Shown here in pieces: positions 17,370 through 26,392 of a DNA stretch of 64,000 nucleotides. How positions within the stretch are numbered: the stretch's first letter is position 1; every line of letters begins with the position of its first letter. A program made the position numbers and the translations under genes. The notes below the pieces were generated by a model. It worked only from the letters and a program-made list of their open reading frames with translations, made no database searches and had not been told where the DNA came from. Source of the DNA: RPQJ01 sp963700045 (GTDB lineage: Bacteria > Pseudomonadota > Gammaproteobacteria > Steroidobacterales > Steroidobacteraceae). The DNA is taken from positions 248,001 through 312,000 of the forward strand of contig CAVOWK010000012.1 in the NCBI GenBank assembly GCA_963700045.1, read 5' to 3'.

Positions 17370-18079
17370 ACCTTGCCCCAGCGGTGCGACTTCTTGACGA
17401 TCCGCGCGAAGATCCAGAACACCAGCATCGCAGCCACGATGACGGCGACGGCAACCACGGCCGAGTGATGAGCGTCCGTGCCGCCGTCGGACCGGGTGAG
17501 GTTCCAGAACACGAGTACGCCCCAGGCCAGGACCCAACCGGTCGGCGTGCCGTATTCCTTGAGCACGACCCGCCGCCAGTTGAAGCTGTGGTCTGCGAGC
17601 GTGGCGCCGATGCCCGGCAGACGCGGCAGCCAGCGCGGCACGTCGCGACAATACGCATCGAAATCGACGCCGAAACGCCCCTGCAGGTAGCGTTCCTCGG
17701 CGGCCACGATCGCGGCGCATACGAACGCGTAGAAGGGGATCGCCACCGCGACGCAAGTCCAGGAATTCGAGGCGACGGCGAGGCCGATCAGGATCAGCAT
17801 GTTGCCGACGTACATCGGATTCCGCGTGTGCGCATACACCCCGCCGGTGACAAGGTCCGTCGCGTACACGCGCCGGTCCTTGCCGCCGCGGACGATGTAC
17901 TGCAGCCCGATGGTGCTCGCCCGGACCGCTTCACCTGTCGCCGCGATCACAAATCCCAGGGCCGCAGCGAGCAGCAAATCATTGAACAGTTCCGGACCCG
18001 GCAGCAGCGCCAGTGGCAGGCACAGCGGGAAAAGCAGGTTGCGGTAGCGAAACAGGAAATCGCCGATTCTTGCCAGCAT
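17366..18079 (-). CDS. ICMT/PEMT-like integral-membrane methyltransferase
   Basis: The 237-residue protein has the isoprenylcysteine carboxyl methyltransferase fold. Four hydrophobic segments lead to the SAM-binding motif GGVYAHTRNPMYVGNML (about residues 95-111). A second conserved block, AEERYLQGRFGVDFDAYCRD (about residues 147-166), follows. The C-terminus adds two further helices beyond the usual core, ending in a basic tail (VKKSHRWGKV). The substrate is unknown. The gene starts seven bases after cmoA and overlaps chorismate mutase by four bases. Confidence 0.85.
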   Translation of the reverse strand: MLARIGDFLFRYRNLLFPLCLPLALLPGPELFNDLLLAAALGFVIAATGEAVRASTIGLQYIVRGGKDRRVYATDLVTGGVYAHTRNPMYVGNMLILIGLAVASNSWTCVAVAIPFYAFVCAAIVAAEERYLQGRFGVDFDAYCRDVPRWLPRLPGIGATLADHSFNWRRVVLKEYGTPTGWVLAWGVLVFWNLTRSDGGTDAHHSAVVAVAVIVAAMLVFWIFARIVKKSHRWGKV

Positions 18080-18086
18080 CTCGGTG

Positions 18087-18825
18087 TCACTTGATCGCGA
18101 CGATGCCGCAGAAGTTGTACCACTTGAAAAACACATCCACGTAGCGGAAGCCCGCCTGCAGCAGCAGCTCCCGGTTCTCGAGGAGTTTGTACGGGATCAG
18201 TACGTTCTCGAGCGCCTCGCGCTTCTGCGCGATCTCTGTCTCCGAGTAACCGTTGCGCCGCTTGTAGTCGTAGTAGTGCTTGATGAAGAGGCGGTTGAAA
18301 TGCGAGTCCTCGCCGAGCACTTTCTCGACCAGGATCAGGCCGCCGTTCTCCCGCAGGCCCTTGTAGATGTCGCCGATCAGCCGCTCGCGATGCAGCGGCC
18401 GCAGAAACTGCAGCGTCAGCACCAGCGTGACGAGCGATGCGTCCTTGATCTCGACGCCCTGGTGCAGGTCGGTGCACTCCAGACTCACCTTGCGCTTGAC
18501 GCCGTGCTCGCGGAGCTTTTCCTCGCACTTGACGAGCATGTCGCGCGAATCGTCCAGGCCGATGAAGTTCACATCGCTCGGGCAGCGACCTATCGAGCAA
18601 CAGCATCGTGGTGCCGGTCGAGCATCCGAGGTCGTAGACGTTGCTGCCCGGGACGACGATATCCTGGGCCAGCTCCGCGACCATGCGCTGGATCTCCCCA
18701 TAGAACGGCACCGAACGCGACAGCATGTCGTCGAAGACCTGTGCGACTTCGGCACCGAAGCGGAAGTCGGCGATGGCCTCGCGCTGTTCCGCGAAGACTC
18801 GATCTTTTGCCACTTCGCCCTGCAT
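18087..18825 (-). CDS. cmoA: CmoA-like carboxy-SAM synthase (one frame break)
   Basis: CmoA transfers CO2 from prephenate onto SAM to make carboxy-SAM. The ATG at 18825 follows GGGGGAGAG. The N-terminal part carries VAQVFDDMLSRSVPFYGEI and VYDLGCSTGTTM (SAM site). At about 18575-18595 the frame shifts by one base and continues NFIGLDDSRDM, LTLQFLRP and NGYSETEIAQKREALENV, matching E. coli CmoA throughout. The Arg equivalent to R199, which binds the carboxylate of carboxy-SAM, is kept (AQKRE). The interval is one base over a multiple of three. No cmoB is adjacent; a related class I methyltransferase role remains possible. Confidence 0.8.
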
Positions 18826-18939
18826 GCTGCTCTCCCCCGCATGTGTCATTGAATCCGGCTGTCGTCAGCCGTCTACTATGCCGAGCAGGCAGATGCGAAC
18901 TCGTTAACGATACGTTAGGTTTCCGTAAGGACGAGCGCG

Positions 18940-20217
18940 TCAGTCACTCGTTGCGCGCGAGAATGCCACCTCGAAACGCGTGCCGCCCGTCGGGCGTTCG
19001 TGGGCCGAAACCTGCCACCCCAGGCGCGTGCACACGCGCCGGATGAGATCGAGTCCAAATCCGGAGCCGTGACTCGCGTCACTGCGGTAACCGCGCTCGA
19101 ATATCCTGTTTCTGTCGACGCCGGCCAGCCCGACGCCCGTGTCCTCGACACTGAGGACGCCCGGCTCCAGGACGACGCGGACGTTGCCGCGTTCCGTGAA
19201 GCGAAGAGCGTTCTCGATCAGGTTCTGCAGCACGATCTCCGCCAGCCCGGGTGGAGCGGTGACCAGGACCGCCGTCTCGCACTCGGCGTGCAGGTCGACG
19301 CCTTTCTCCTGAGCCAGCGGCCGATATACCTCCACGGTGTCACGCACGACGTCCCGCAAGTCGACAACCTCGTGGCTCGAGGAATTCTCCCGCCCGAGGA
19401 ACAACAGCGCAGCCACGACCGAACCCATGCGGTGGGCGGCGCGGGCTATTCGTTCGACTCGATCGCGAGCGGCGCCAGCGACCGTTCGATCCTCGAGCAG
19501 CAGCTCCGACGCCGTGGCGATCACCGAGGTCGGCGTCCGCAACTCGTGACTGATGTCGTCGGTCAGCGATTTTTCCCGCGCGAGGACATGCGCAATTCTC
19601 GCCTGGTAACCGTCCATGGCAGTTGCGATCTGGCGCGCCTCGACGGTCTGCAGATCCGCCGCGAGGAGTAGCTGCGGACTGGCGGGATCGAGCTTGCCAA
19701 GCCGCGAGACCAGCAGGGTGATGGGTTGCAATGCCGTCCTGGACAGCAACGCCGCGATCAGAAAGGACAGCAGCAACGCCACCGCAGCCACTGCGAATCC
19801 AATCTGCACCAGTCGCCGCTCGAGCCTTTCCACCTCGTCGATGTCCGCCACCACGACATGAATGCGTCCGTCGGCGACGAGCTTCCCGGCAAACACCTCG
19901 GACCCGTCGTCCCACTCGATTTCCCGAACGCCGTCGGGCATCTGGCGCAGCCGCGCCGGCAATGCCTGCGGATCGTCGGCCGCAACGGTCCAGCGATGCA
20001 GATCGCTGTCGGCGAGTTCCAGTGGCGCCTGGCCCTTGGCCGCGTATTGCGGCATTTCGGACAGCTCCGCGCGCACGACCCGCACCAGCAGCTCCTCTTC
20101 GAGCACGCCGATGAACAACCAGAACGCCAACCCGAAGGCGGACAATAGGAACAGGACGACACTCGCCATGCCGAGGAAGAAGCGGCCGCGGAGCGAGTAC
20201 TCAGCGCGCATCGGCAT
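18940..20217 (-). CDS. Sensor histidine kinase
   Basis: The kinase has two membrane helices (about residues 12-37 and 142-167) flanking a periplasmic sensor of about 105 residues, then a HAMP-like linker. The H-box DDISHELRTPTSVIATASEL, N-box NLIENALRFTERG, VEDTGVGLAG (G1) and GSGFGLDLIRRV (G2) follow. The first codon overlaps the end of the response regulator gene by 11-17 bases (ATG at 20217 or 20211). The architecture resembles QseC/PmrB-type kinases, but the stimulus is not evident. The stop lies about 115 bases upstream of the cmoA operon. Confidence 0.92.
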   Translation of the reverse strand: MPMRAEYSLRGRFFLGMASVVLFLLSAFGLAFWLFIGVLEEELLVRVVRAELSEMPQYAAKGQAPLELADSDLHRWTVAADDPQALPARLRQMPDGVREIEWDDGSEVFAGKLVADGRIHVVVADIDEVERLERRLVQIGFAVAAVALLLSFLIAALLSRTALQPITLLVSRLGKLDPASPQLLLAADLQTVEARQIATAMDGYQARIAHVLAREKSLTDDISHELRTPTSVIATASELLLEDRTVAGAARDRVERIARAAHRMGSVVAALLFLGRENSSSHEVVDLRDVVRDTVEVYRPLAQEKGVDLHAECETAVLVTAPPGLAEIVLQNLIENALRFTERGNVRVVLEPGVLSVEDTGVGLAGVDRNRIFERGYRSDASHGSGFGLDLIRRVCTRLGWQVSAHERPTGGTRFEVAFSRATSD

Positions 20218-20884
20218 CGAGCGCCAGGCGGTAGCCGACACCGTGAATGGTGTGCAACAGGCGCTCGCGACCAGGCGGATCGATGGCCTGGCGCAGCAGG
20301 TGAATGTGCGCGCGCAATGCGGCGTCAGAAGCCGGCGGCGCGTCGCCCCACAACAGGTCGACGAGCTGTTCACGTGACACGACGGCGGGAGACGAGCGCA
20401 TCAGCAGTTCGAGGATGCGCCGGCCCGACGGTGTCAACGCGCACTTCAACCCGTTCCGGTGCACCAAGTGGGTTTCGACCTCGAACTCGAGATCGGCCAC
20501 GCTGAGGGTGCCAGACCCCAACCGGCCTCGACGTGCGACGGCCGAAAGCCTGGCTGCAAGAACCTTGAGCGAGAACGGCTTGAGCAGGTAGTCGTCGGCG
20601 CCTGCCGCGAAGCCCGCGAGGATATCGGTTTCCAGGTCACGCGCGGTGAGCATCAGGACGGGAGTGCTGCGGCGTGCTTCCGTCCTCAGCCAGCGACAGA
20701 CGTCGAGCCCGCTTGCGCCGGGCAGGCCCACGTCCAGGACGAGAGCGTCGTAGCGATTCTCGGCGCACAACCGGCGAGCAAGCAGCCCGTCTGCCGCGTA
20801 ATCCACGCGATGCCCGGAGGACTCGAGGAACTCGCCGATGTTCGCAGCCAGGTCCCGGTCGTCTTCGACCAACAGAATGATCAT
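20201..20884 (-). CDS. OmpR/PhoB-family response regulator
   Basis: The 227-residue regulator has a receiver domain with acidic pair Asp8/Asp9, phospho-acceptor Asp51 (LVLDVGLPGASG) and Lys102 (LKPFS). A winged-helix DNA-binding domain occupies about residues 130-222 and ends LLHTIHGVGYRLALDADAR. It is encoded upstream of and overlapping its cognate kinase. The thioesterase gene stops 17 bases upstream on the same strand, so the three may be co-transcribed. Confidence 0.95.
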   Translation of the reverse strand: MIILLVEDDRDLAANIGEFLESSGHRVDYAADGLLARRLCAENRYDALVLDVGLPGASGLDVCRWLRTEARRSTPVLMLTARDLETDILAGFAAGADDYLLKPFSLKVLAARLSAVARRGRLGSGTLSVADLEFEVETHLVHRNGLKCALTPSGRRILELLMRSSPAVVSREQLVDLLWGDAPPASDAALRAHIHLLRQAIDPPGRERLLHTIHGVGYRLALDADAR

Positions 20885-20900
20885 GGAACTTGTCTATCCG

Positions 20901-21377
20901 TTACGGTATCGCCCCAAACCCGACGTAGCCGTCCTGGAGCGTCTGCAACGCCACGCGCACCTGCGGCGGAATCGGCACCGGCCGGCGCGTGGCGCTGTCG
21001 ACATACACGTGCACGAAACGGCCGATCGCCGCGGGTTCGGCTTGCTGGTTGCGGAACAGGCCGATGCGGTAAATGACGCTCGAATTGCCGAGCCGCTCGA
21101 GCGCGAGCCCGGCGTAGACCATGTCCGGAAAGCTCAGCTCGCTCATGAACCTGCAGCTCGTCTCAGCGACGATCCCGATGGTCGGCAGCTCCCTCACGTC
21201 GCAGCCGCTGGCCTCGATCAGGAAGCCGTTCACGGCCGTGTCGAAGAACGAGTAGTAGACGACGTTGTTGACGTGCCCGTACTGGTCGTTGTCCATCCAG
21301 CGCGTGGTGATCGTTCGCAGGACGGGAAACTCGTCGCGGCGCGTGGGCGGCGGCGCGGTCGCTGCGGCTGTGGCCAT
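20901..21377 (-). CDS. Acyl-CoA thioesterase, 4HBT/YbgC hot-dog family
   Basis: The 158-residue single hot-dog protein carries the 4-hydroxybenzoyl-CoA thioesterase signature TTRWMDNDQYGHVNNVVYYS, with the catalytic Asp in WMDNDQYGHVNN. It is predicted to hydrolyse acyl-CoA thioesters in the cytoplasm; the acyl chain is unknown. The first 15 residues are Ala/Pro-rich and non-conserved, so a later start is possible. It is divergent from the alcohol dehydrogenase gene across 87 bases. Confidence 0.88.
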   Translation of the reverse strand: MATAAATAPPPTRRDEFPVLRTITTRWMDNDQYGHVNNVVYYSFFDTAVNGFLIEASGCDVRELPTIGIVAETSCRFMSELSFPDMVYAGLALERLGNSSVIYRIGLFRNQQAEPAAIGRFVHVYVDSATRRPVPIPPQVRVALQTLQDGYVGFGAIP

Positions 21378-21464
21378 GATGTCTTACTCCAACGGCGCGC
21401 CGGTCAGTCGGCATGCGCATTATTGCAGTGGAGCCGTGCCGCGCGCTTGGGCTACGCTCGACCC

Positions 21465-22595
21465 ATGATCAGAACCAGGGCCGCCGTGCTGCGCGAACCG
21501 GGTCGTCCCGGCCCGTATGCCCAATCGAAGCCGCTCGCGATCGAGGAGTTCGACCTTGCGCCACCAGGCCCGGGCGAGGTGCTCGTCCGCGTGCGGGCGG
21601 CCGGGCTGTGCCACTCCGACCTTTCGGTGATCGACGGCAACCGGCCGCGGCCATTGCCGATGGTGCTGGGGCACGAGATGGCGGGAATCGTCGAGGAGGT
21701 CGGGCACGGCGTCACCGACCTGCAGCGCGGCGATCACGTCGTCGCCTCGTTCGTGCCGAGCTGCGGCGTCTGCGGACCCTGCGTCGCAGGCCGGCCCGCG
21801 CTGTGCGAGCCCGGACTCGCGTCGAACACGGCGGGTACGCTGCTCTCTGGTGCGCGCCGGCTCTGCCAGCACGGCGAGCCGGTCAATCACCATCTCGGCG
21901 TTTCGGGGTTCGCCGAGTGGACGACCATTTCGCGTCGGTCGCTGGTGCGCGTGGATCCGACCTTGCCGTTCGCAGAAGCGGCGCTGTTCGGCTGCGCCGT
22001 GATCACCGGCGTCGGCGCGGTGGTCAATACCGCGGCGATGCCGAAGCATTCGTCGCTGGCCGTGATCGGCCTTGGCGGCGTCGGGCTCGCGGCATTGCTG
22101 GCCGGACGCATGCTCGATGCGAGCCCGATCGTGGCAATCGACCTGCACGAGGCCAAGCTGGCCAAGGCCCGCGAACTCGGCGCCACGCACACCTTCAACG
22201 CGGCCGATCCCGACTGCGTGGACCGCGTGCGCGAGGCGAGTGGCGGCGGCGTGGCCTACGCCTTCGAGATGGCCGGCTCGGCGCGCGCGCTCGAACTCGC
22301 CTTTCGCGTCACGCGGCGCGGCGGCACCACCGTGTCGGCCGGCCTGCCGCATCCGCAGCAGCAGGTGTCGTTGTCGCACGTGAGCCTCGTCGCCGAAGAA
22401 CGGACACTCAAGGGCAGCTATCTCGGCAGCTGCGTGCCTGAGCGCGACATCCCGCAGTACATCGAGTGGTATCGCGCAGGCCGCTTGCCGGTGGACAGGC
22501 TGCTGAGCGAGCGCATCCGGCTCGACGACATCAACGGCGCGTTCGACCGGCTCGCGGCCGGCGCGTCGATCCGCCAGGTAATCGAGATTGGGTGA
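21465..22595 (+). CDS. Zinc-dependent alcohol dehydrogenase (MDR family)
   Basis: The 376-residue protein has the catalytic zinc ligands in AAGLCHSDLSVIDG and LGHEMAGIVEEVGHG. A structural-zinc Cys loop is present (CGVCGPCVAGRPALC), and the NAD-binding motif is GLGGVGLAALLAG followed by an acidic residue in VAIDLHEAK, which favours NAD over NADP. The family oxidises primary or aromatic alcohols or S-hydroxymethyl thiols. The substrate cannot be deduced. The stop overlaps the likely start of the CIA30-like gene. Confidence 0.92.
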   Translation: MIRTRAAVLREPGRPGPYAQSKPLAIEEFDLAPPGPGEVLVRVRAAGLCHSDLSVIDGNRPRPLPMVLGHEMAGIVEEVGHGVTDLQRGDHVVASFVPSCGVCGPCVAGRPALCEPGLASNTAGTLLSGARRLCQHGEPVNHHLGVSGFAEWTTISRRSLVRVDPTLPFAEAALFGCAVITGVGAVVNTAAMPKHSSLAVIGLGGVGLAALLAGRMLDASPIVAIDLHEAKLAKARELGATHTFNAADPDCVDRVREASGGGVAYAFEMAGSARALELAFRVTRRGGTTVSAGLPHPQQQVSLSHVSLVAEERTLKGSYLGSCVPERDIPQYIEWYRAGRLPVDRLLSERIRLDDINGAFDRLAAGASIRQVIEIG

Positions 22596-23100
22596 GGCAC
22601 GCCGGTTGGTCGATTTCGACAGGACGCAGCCGATTTTCTGGCGTGGCGCCAATCGACGACGTAGTGATGGGCGGGGTGTCGCGCAGCACGTTCAAACAGG
22701 CGGCGCATGGCATCGCCAGCTTCGGCGGCGTGGTCTCACTCGATTACGGCGGCGGCTTCGCGTCGGTGCGCACGCAGACCGCAGCGCGTGGGCAACGGGC
22801 GGTGCGGAAGCCTTCATGCTGCGCTGTCGTGGCGACGGCCGACAGTACAAGTTCACGGTGCGCGCGGACGACGGCTTCGACGGCGTGCAGTACCAGGCAC
22901 GTTTCGCTCCGCCGCGGGGCGAATGGGCGACGGTCGTCCTCCCGCTGACGGAGTTCGCCGCGAGCTTCCGCGGACGCCCGGTGCCCGGTGTGCAGCCGCT
23001 TGATCCCGCGCATGTTCGCCAGCTCGGGCTGATGATCAGCGACAGACAGGCGGGCCCGTTCGAGTTGCTGATCGACTGGATCGACGTTGCCCGAAAATAG
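22588..23100 (+). CDS. CIA30-like (complex I intermediate-associated protein 30) protein, two compensating frame breaks
   Basis: The C-terminal half (AEAFMLRCRGDGRQYKFTVR, FDGVQYQARFAPPRGEW, LGLMISDRQAGPFELLIDWI) is clearly the CIA30 beta-sandwich fold. The N-terminal signature, PIDDVVMGGVSRSTF and SLDYGGGFASVRT, lies in a second frame between about 22640 and 22790. The first residues (LVDFDRTQPIFW) and the C-terminus are in the original frame, so one base is gained and one lost. Bacterial CIA30 proteins are uncharacterised in detail. A TTG at 22588 is the proposed start. Convergent with the Omp85-like gene. Confidence 0.7.
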   Translation: MGEARRLVDFDRTQPIFWRGANRRRSDGRGVAQHVQTGGAWHRQLRRRGLTRLRRRLRVGAHADRSAWATGGAEAFMLRCRGDGRQYKFTVRADDGFDGVQYQARFAPPRGEWATVVLPLTEFAASFRGRPVPGVQPLDPAHVRQLGLMISDRQAGPFELLIDWIDVARK

Positions 23101-23150
23101 GGGACGCCCGCCTAATATTCTCATGAATAGGTGAGCGTCCCCTATTTTTC
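23093..23150. repeat. Palindromic intergenic repeat, family A (copy 2); probable bidirectional terminator
   Basis: The left arm AAAATAGGGGACGC (23095-23108) pairs with GCGTCCCCTATTTTT on the right. The inner part CCGCCTAAT / ATAGGTGAG pairs with mismatches around a short loop. The core matches the palindrome at 12775-12850. It lies exactly between two convergent genes and covers the CIA30 stop. With an A-run on one side and a T-run on the other, it would form a terminator hairpin on both strands. Confidence 0.75.
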
Positions 23151-23151
23151 G

Positions 23152-24809
23152 CTAGAAGCGAACCTTGGTCTCGACGACGAACTGCACGCTGTCGATGTCG
23201 TCGCCGCCATCGAGCGGAAACGCCAGGTCGACGTGAATGACGTTGCCGAACGCGGAACGGCTCGAGCCGAGACGCAGGCCGATGCCGACGTTCTTCAGCA
23301 ACCCGTCGCTGGTGGCACCGGTAACGTCCGTTCCCCAGGTGCGCCCCATGTCGAAGAAGGCTGCGCCAGCCACGTGGAACAGCCGGAAAGGGTACCAGTC
23401 CGTGTAGTAGCGCTCCTCGAGCGTCAGCAAGCGCGCGTGACGTGCCCGCCTGGTAACGCAACGGATAGCCGCGCAGGCCCTCTTCGCCGCCGAGCAGCAG
23501 TTGCTGGTCTGCGTCCAGCGCTTCGGTGACGGCGCCGTTGACGGTCGCGAAGAATTTCGTGTTCTCCGAGGTACGCGCGTAGTACCGCGCCTCGGCCGAC
23601 AGCACGGCATTGCGCAGTCCATCGTTCTCGACGCGGCCCGTCGCGACTGTGGTCACGAACATCGAGCGCTCGCGCCCGAAATCCCAGCCGTTCTGTGCGT
23701 AGGCACTCAGCATGAGCGCGTCGCGATCCGATCCCAGCGATTCCGAGGCATAACCAATTCGTCCGCCTGCGCGCAATCCGAGCAGCACGTCCTCCGTGCG
23801 CTCGATCTGGTCCTGGTTCGTGCGTTCCTCGTAGACGTCCTCGACCAGGTCGAACCCCAGCCACGGATAGGCGAGTTCGATGTCCTCCGGCAGCGGGCCG
23901 CCGAGGGACGAGCCCGCGACCTCTGCGAACTGCTTCTGGCGATAGGTCGCGCCTGCGGTCCATCGCCGGACCCAGCCGTCGGTCCAGCCTTGCGACCAGC
24001 CGCCGTAGGCTTCTGCGTACTGCTCGTCCTGCTCGTATTCGCCGACGCTCTCGCCGTATGCGTAACGCGGCTCGTTGCGGATCGAGTCGTAGAGGTACAC
24101 GCCGCCGGCGCGCTTCGTGTCCAATGCATAAAACGGACGGTCGACGCGGATCGCCTTGGTGCTGCCGTCATCGGCATCGCTGTAGATCACGCCGAGCCGT
24201 GTCCACGTCGAGTGGAAATGCGGATCCGAAAACTCGAAATCGAGCGACGTGCGATCCACGTCGTTCGACCAGCCGAAGGAGAGCCGCTGGCCGTTGCCGA
24301 GCAGGTTCTTCTCCTCGAGTTCGACTGACGACGAATTTGCCCCGCCCTGCCGGCTGAAATTGATGCCCGGGTTCAGCGTCCAGGTGTCGCGCGTGCGGAC
24401 TTCGAGATCGACCGTCTTGCCGTCGTAGGCCACCGGCCGGATCCAGGCGTCGTACATGTAGTCGTTGGCGCGCAGGATGCGCTCAGTTTCCTGGACCACG
24501 CGCTCCACATACGGCTCTCCAGTCTTGAACAGCAGCTGGTTGCGAACGATGGGCTGCCGCGTGTTGATGTGCAGCTTGTTCGCCGTGCGGTAGAGCCATT
24601 TGTCTTCCGACGGGATCGACGGATCGAAAACGTCGCCGACCTTGACGCGAATCTCCCCGATGACCGCGCCGGCCGCCTCGAGTTCGGCGCCGGTACGGAA
24701 TGCCGGCCGGCCAGTCGTGGATGATCTCCCTCGCGGCATGCGCGGGCGTTGCCGCAAGCACGATCAGCAGCAGGAACGGGAAGCCACGGCGGCGACGATG
24801 GTTTGTCAG
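23152..24809 (-). CDS. Omp85/BamA-superfamily outer-membrane protein (two frame breaks)
   Basis: A signal peptide (FPFLLLIVLAATPAHAARE) lies in one frame. Near 24700 the frame shifts by one base to TGAELEAAGAVIGEIRVKVG, which starts a POTRA-like domain. The surface-antigen beta-barrel follows, including GGEEGLRGYPLRYQAGT. Near 23435 a second one-base shift leads to LEERYYTDWYPFRLFHVAGA and the terminal barrel strand ending VVETKVRF. The interval is two bases over a multiple of three. The start is probably a CTG overlapping the stop of the quinone reductase gene (CTGA) or a rare codon just upstream. Role in protein or lipid insertion is unknown. Confidence 0.7.
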
Positions 24810-25780
24810 GGCAGCAATACCGTCGAGCCGACCGTGCGCCGATCCTGCAGGTCGCGATGCGCCTGCTGCACGTCGCGGATCGGGTAGGTCTGGCCGATCT
24901 CGATGCGCACGATGCCGCGCCCGATCACGTCGAAGAGCTCGGCCGCTGATCGCAGCAGGTCCGCGCGTTTCGACACGTAGGAGAACAGCACGGGCCGCGT
25001 CAGGAACAGCGATCCGCGCCTGGCGAGCTCGAGCGGCGCGATCGGCGGCACGGGACCGGACGCGTTGCCGTACGTCACCATGAGCCCGAGCGGGCGCAAC
25101 GAATCGAGCGACGCGAAGAACGTGTCCTTGCCGACGGAATCGTAGACGACGTGCGCGCCCTGCCCGCCCGTGAGTTCCTTGACGCGAGCGGCCAGCTCGT
25201 CGCGGCCCTGGATCAACACGTCCTTGCAACCCATGGCATGCACCGTCGTTGCCTTGGCGTCGCTGCCGACGACGGCGATCACGTGCGCGCCGAGCTGCAA
25301 AGCCCACTGCACGAGGATGCTGCCGACACCGCCCGCGGCAGCGTGCACGACGACGACCGTGCCCTTGCGCACCTTGTACGTCCGGCGCAGCAGCACCTGT
25401 GCCGTCATGCCCTTGAGCAGCGCGGCGGCGGCGAGCCGGTCGCTGACGCCTTCCGGCACCGGCACCAGGTTGGCCACGGGCAGCACGCGTTCGTCGGTGT
25501 AGGCGCCAGGGGTTGGTGAGGCATAGGCGACGCGGTCGCCCACCTTGACGTCGCGCACCCGGGGCCCGACGGCTTCAACCACACCGGCGGCTTCACGGCC
25601 AAGTCCGGTCGGCAGTTGCCCGCCGTACAGTCCGGTGCGCTCATAGATGTCGATGAAGTTGAGGCCGACGGCCGTTTGCCGCACCAATGCCTCGCCTCGC
25701 CCCGGGGCGACGGACGGGACTTCTTCCCAGCGCATCACTTCAGGACCGCCGTGGGCATGGATTCGGATGGCGTGAGGCAT
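24806..25780 (-). CDS. NADPH:quinone oxidoreductase, QOR/zeta-crystallin type
   Basis: The 324-residue MDR protein lacks zinc ligands and has the quinone-reductase pattern GLNFIDIYERTGLY near residue 38. It also has the nucleotide site VHAAAGGVGSILVQWA at about residues 144-159 and YDSVGKDTF. It catalyses NADPH-dependent reduction of quinones or enones in the cytoplasm. At 324 residues it matches E. coli QorA. The downstream Omp85-like gene overlaps its stop. Confidence 0.93.
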   Translation of the reverse strand: MPHAIRIHAHGGPEVMRWEEVPSVAPGRGEALVRQTAVGLNFIDIYERTGLYGGQLPTGLGREAAGVVEAVGPRVRDVKVGDRVAYASPTPGAYTDERVLPVANLVPVPEGVSDRLAAAALLKGMTAQVLLRRTYKVRKGTVVVVHAAAGGVGSILVQWALQLGAHVIAVVGSDAKATTVHAMGCKDVLIQGRDELAARVKELTGGQGAHVVYDSVGKDTFFASLDSLRPLGLMVTYGNASGPVPPIAPLELARRGSLFLTRPVLFSYVSKRADLLRSAAELFDVIGRGIVRIEIGQTYPIRDVQQAHRDLQDRRTVGSTVLLP

Positions 25781-25922
25781 GGATACACCGCGGACGCTTG
25801 GGGGAACTCAGATGATGACGACCGGCAGCTCGGTCCGATAGTGGACCTTGCCGCAGAACCGGTCGTGATCCAGATTAGACGTCGCCGAGACCGGGAATCA
25901 ATCGCGTGGACTGCGAGTTTTT

Positions 25923-26300
25923 TCAGGGAGGCGGCAGCGGAGCGTCGACGATGACGAGGTCGGCGACCGGCCGGCCGCCGATCAGGTGTTGCTGGAGAAT
26001 CCGTTCGAGGTTTTCCGGCGTGCATTTGCGATACCAGACGCCCTCCGGATAGACGACGGCGATCGGGCCGGCGACGCAGACCCGCAGGCAATGTGCCTTG
26101 GTCCGCAGCACGCCGCCGTCGACGTCGACCAGGCCCAGCTCGCGGAAACGGCGCTTGAGGTAGTCCCAGCTTTCCTCGGAGCGCGCGACGGGCGCGCATT
26201 TCTCCCCTGCCACGCACAGGAAGATGTGTCGCTGCTGCCGACCGAGGTGCAGCTTGGAGACGGCGCGCTCGAGCGCCTCGGCAGGAGGGAGATCGGTCAT
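25923..26300 (-). CDS. Thioredoxin-like [2Fe-2S] ferredoxin
   Basis: The 125-residue protein has the Shethna-type thioredoxin-fold ferredoxin pattern. A first Cys pair is in FLCVAGEKCAP and a second in AHCLRVCVAGPIAVVYPEG, giving four cluster ligands. The YPEGVWY segment is typical of this family, which is related to the NuoE C-terminal fold. It is probably a soluble electron carrier; the partner is not evident, though a ferredoxin-reductase-like gene lies about 0.75 kb away. Confidence 0.85.
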   Translation of the reverse strand: MTDLPPAEALERAVSKLHLGRQQRHIFLCVAGEKCAPVARSEESWDYLKRRFRELGLVDVDGGVLRTKAHCLRVCVAGPIAVVYPEGVWYRKCTPENLERILQQHLIGGRPVADLVIVDAPLPPP

Positions 26301-26392
26301 CGCAGCCTCGGTTCCGGCGGTCCGGAGCCGATGCTAGCGCGAAGCCGCAGCCGCCGCGTCACGGGTCCCGGCACGGGCCCGCCATGGGCCCG

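Noticed and set aside
25797..25900. Short minus-strand frame reading DHDRFCGKVHYRTELPVVII
   Set aside because: It looks protein-like but has no start codon or ribosome site and I do not recognise it. It could be a fragment of a lost gene.
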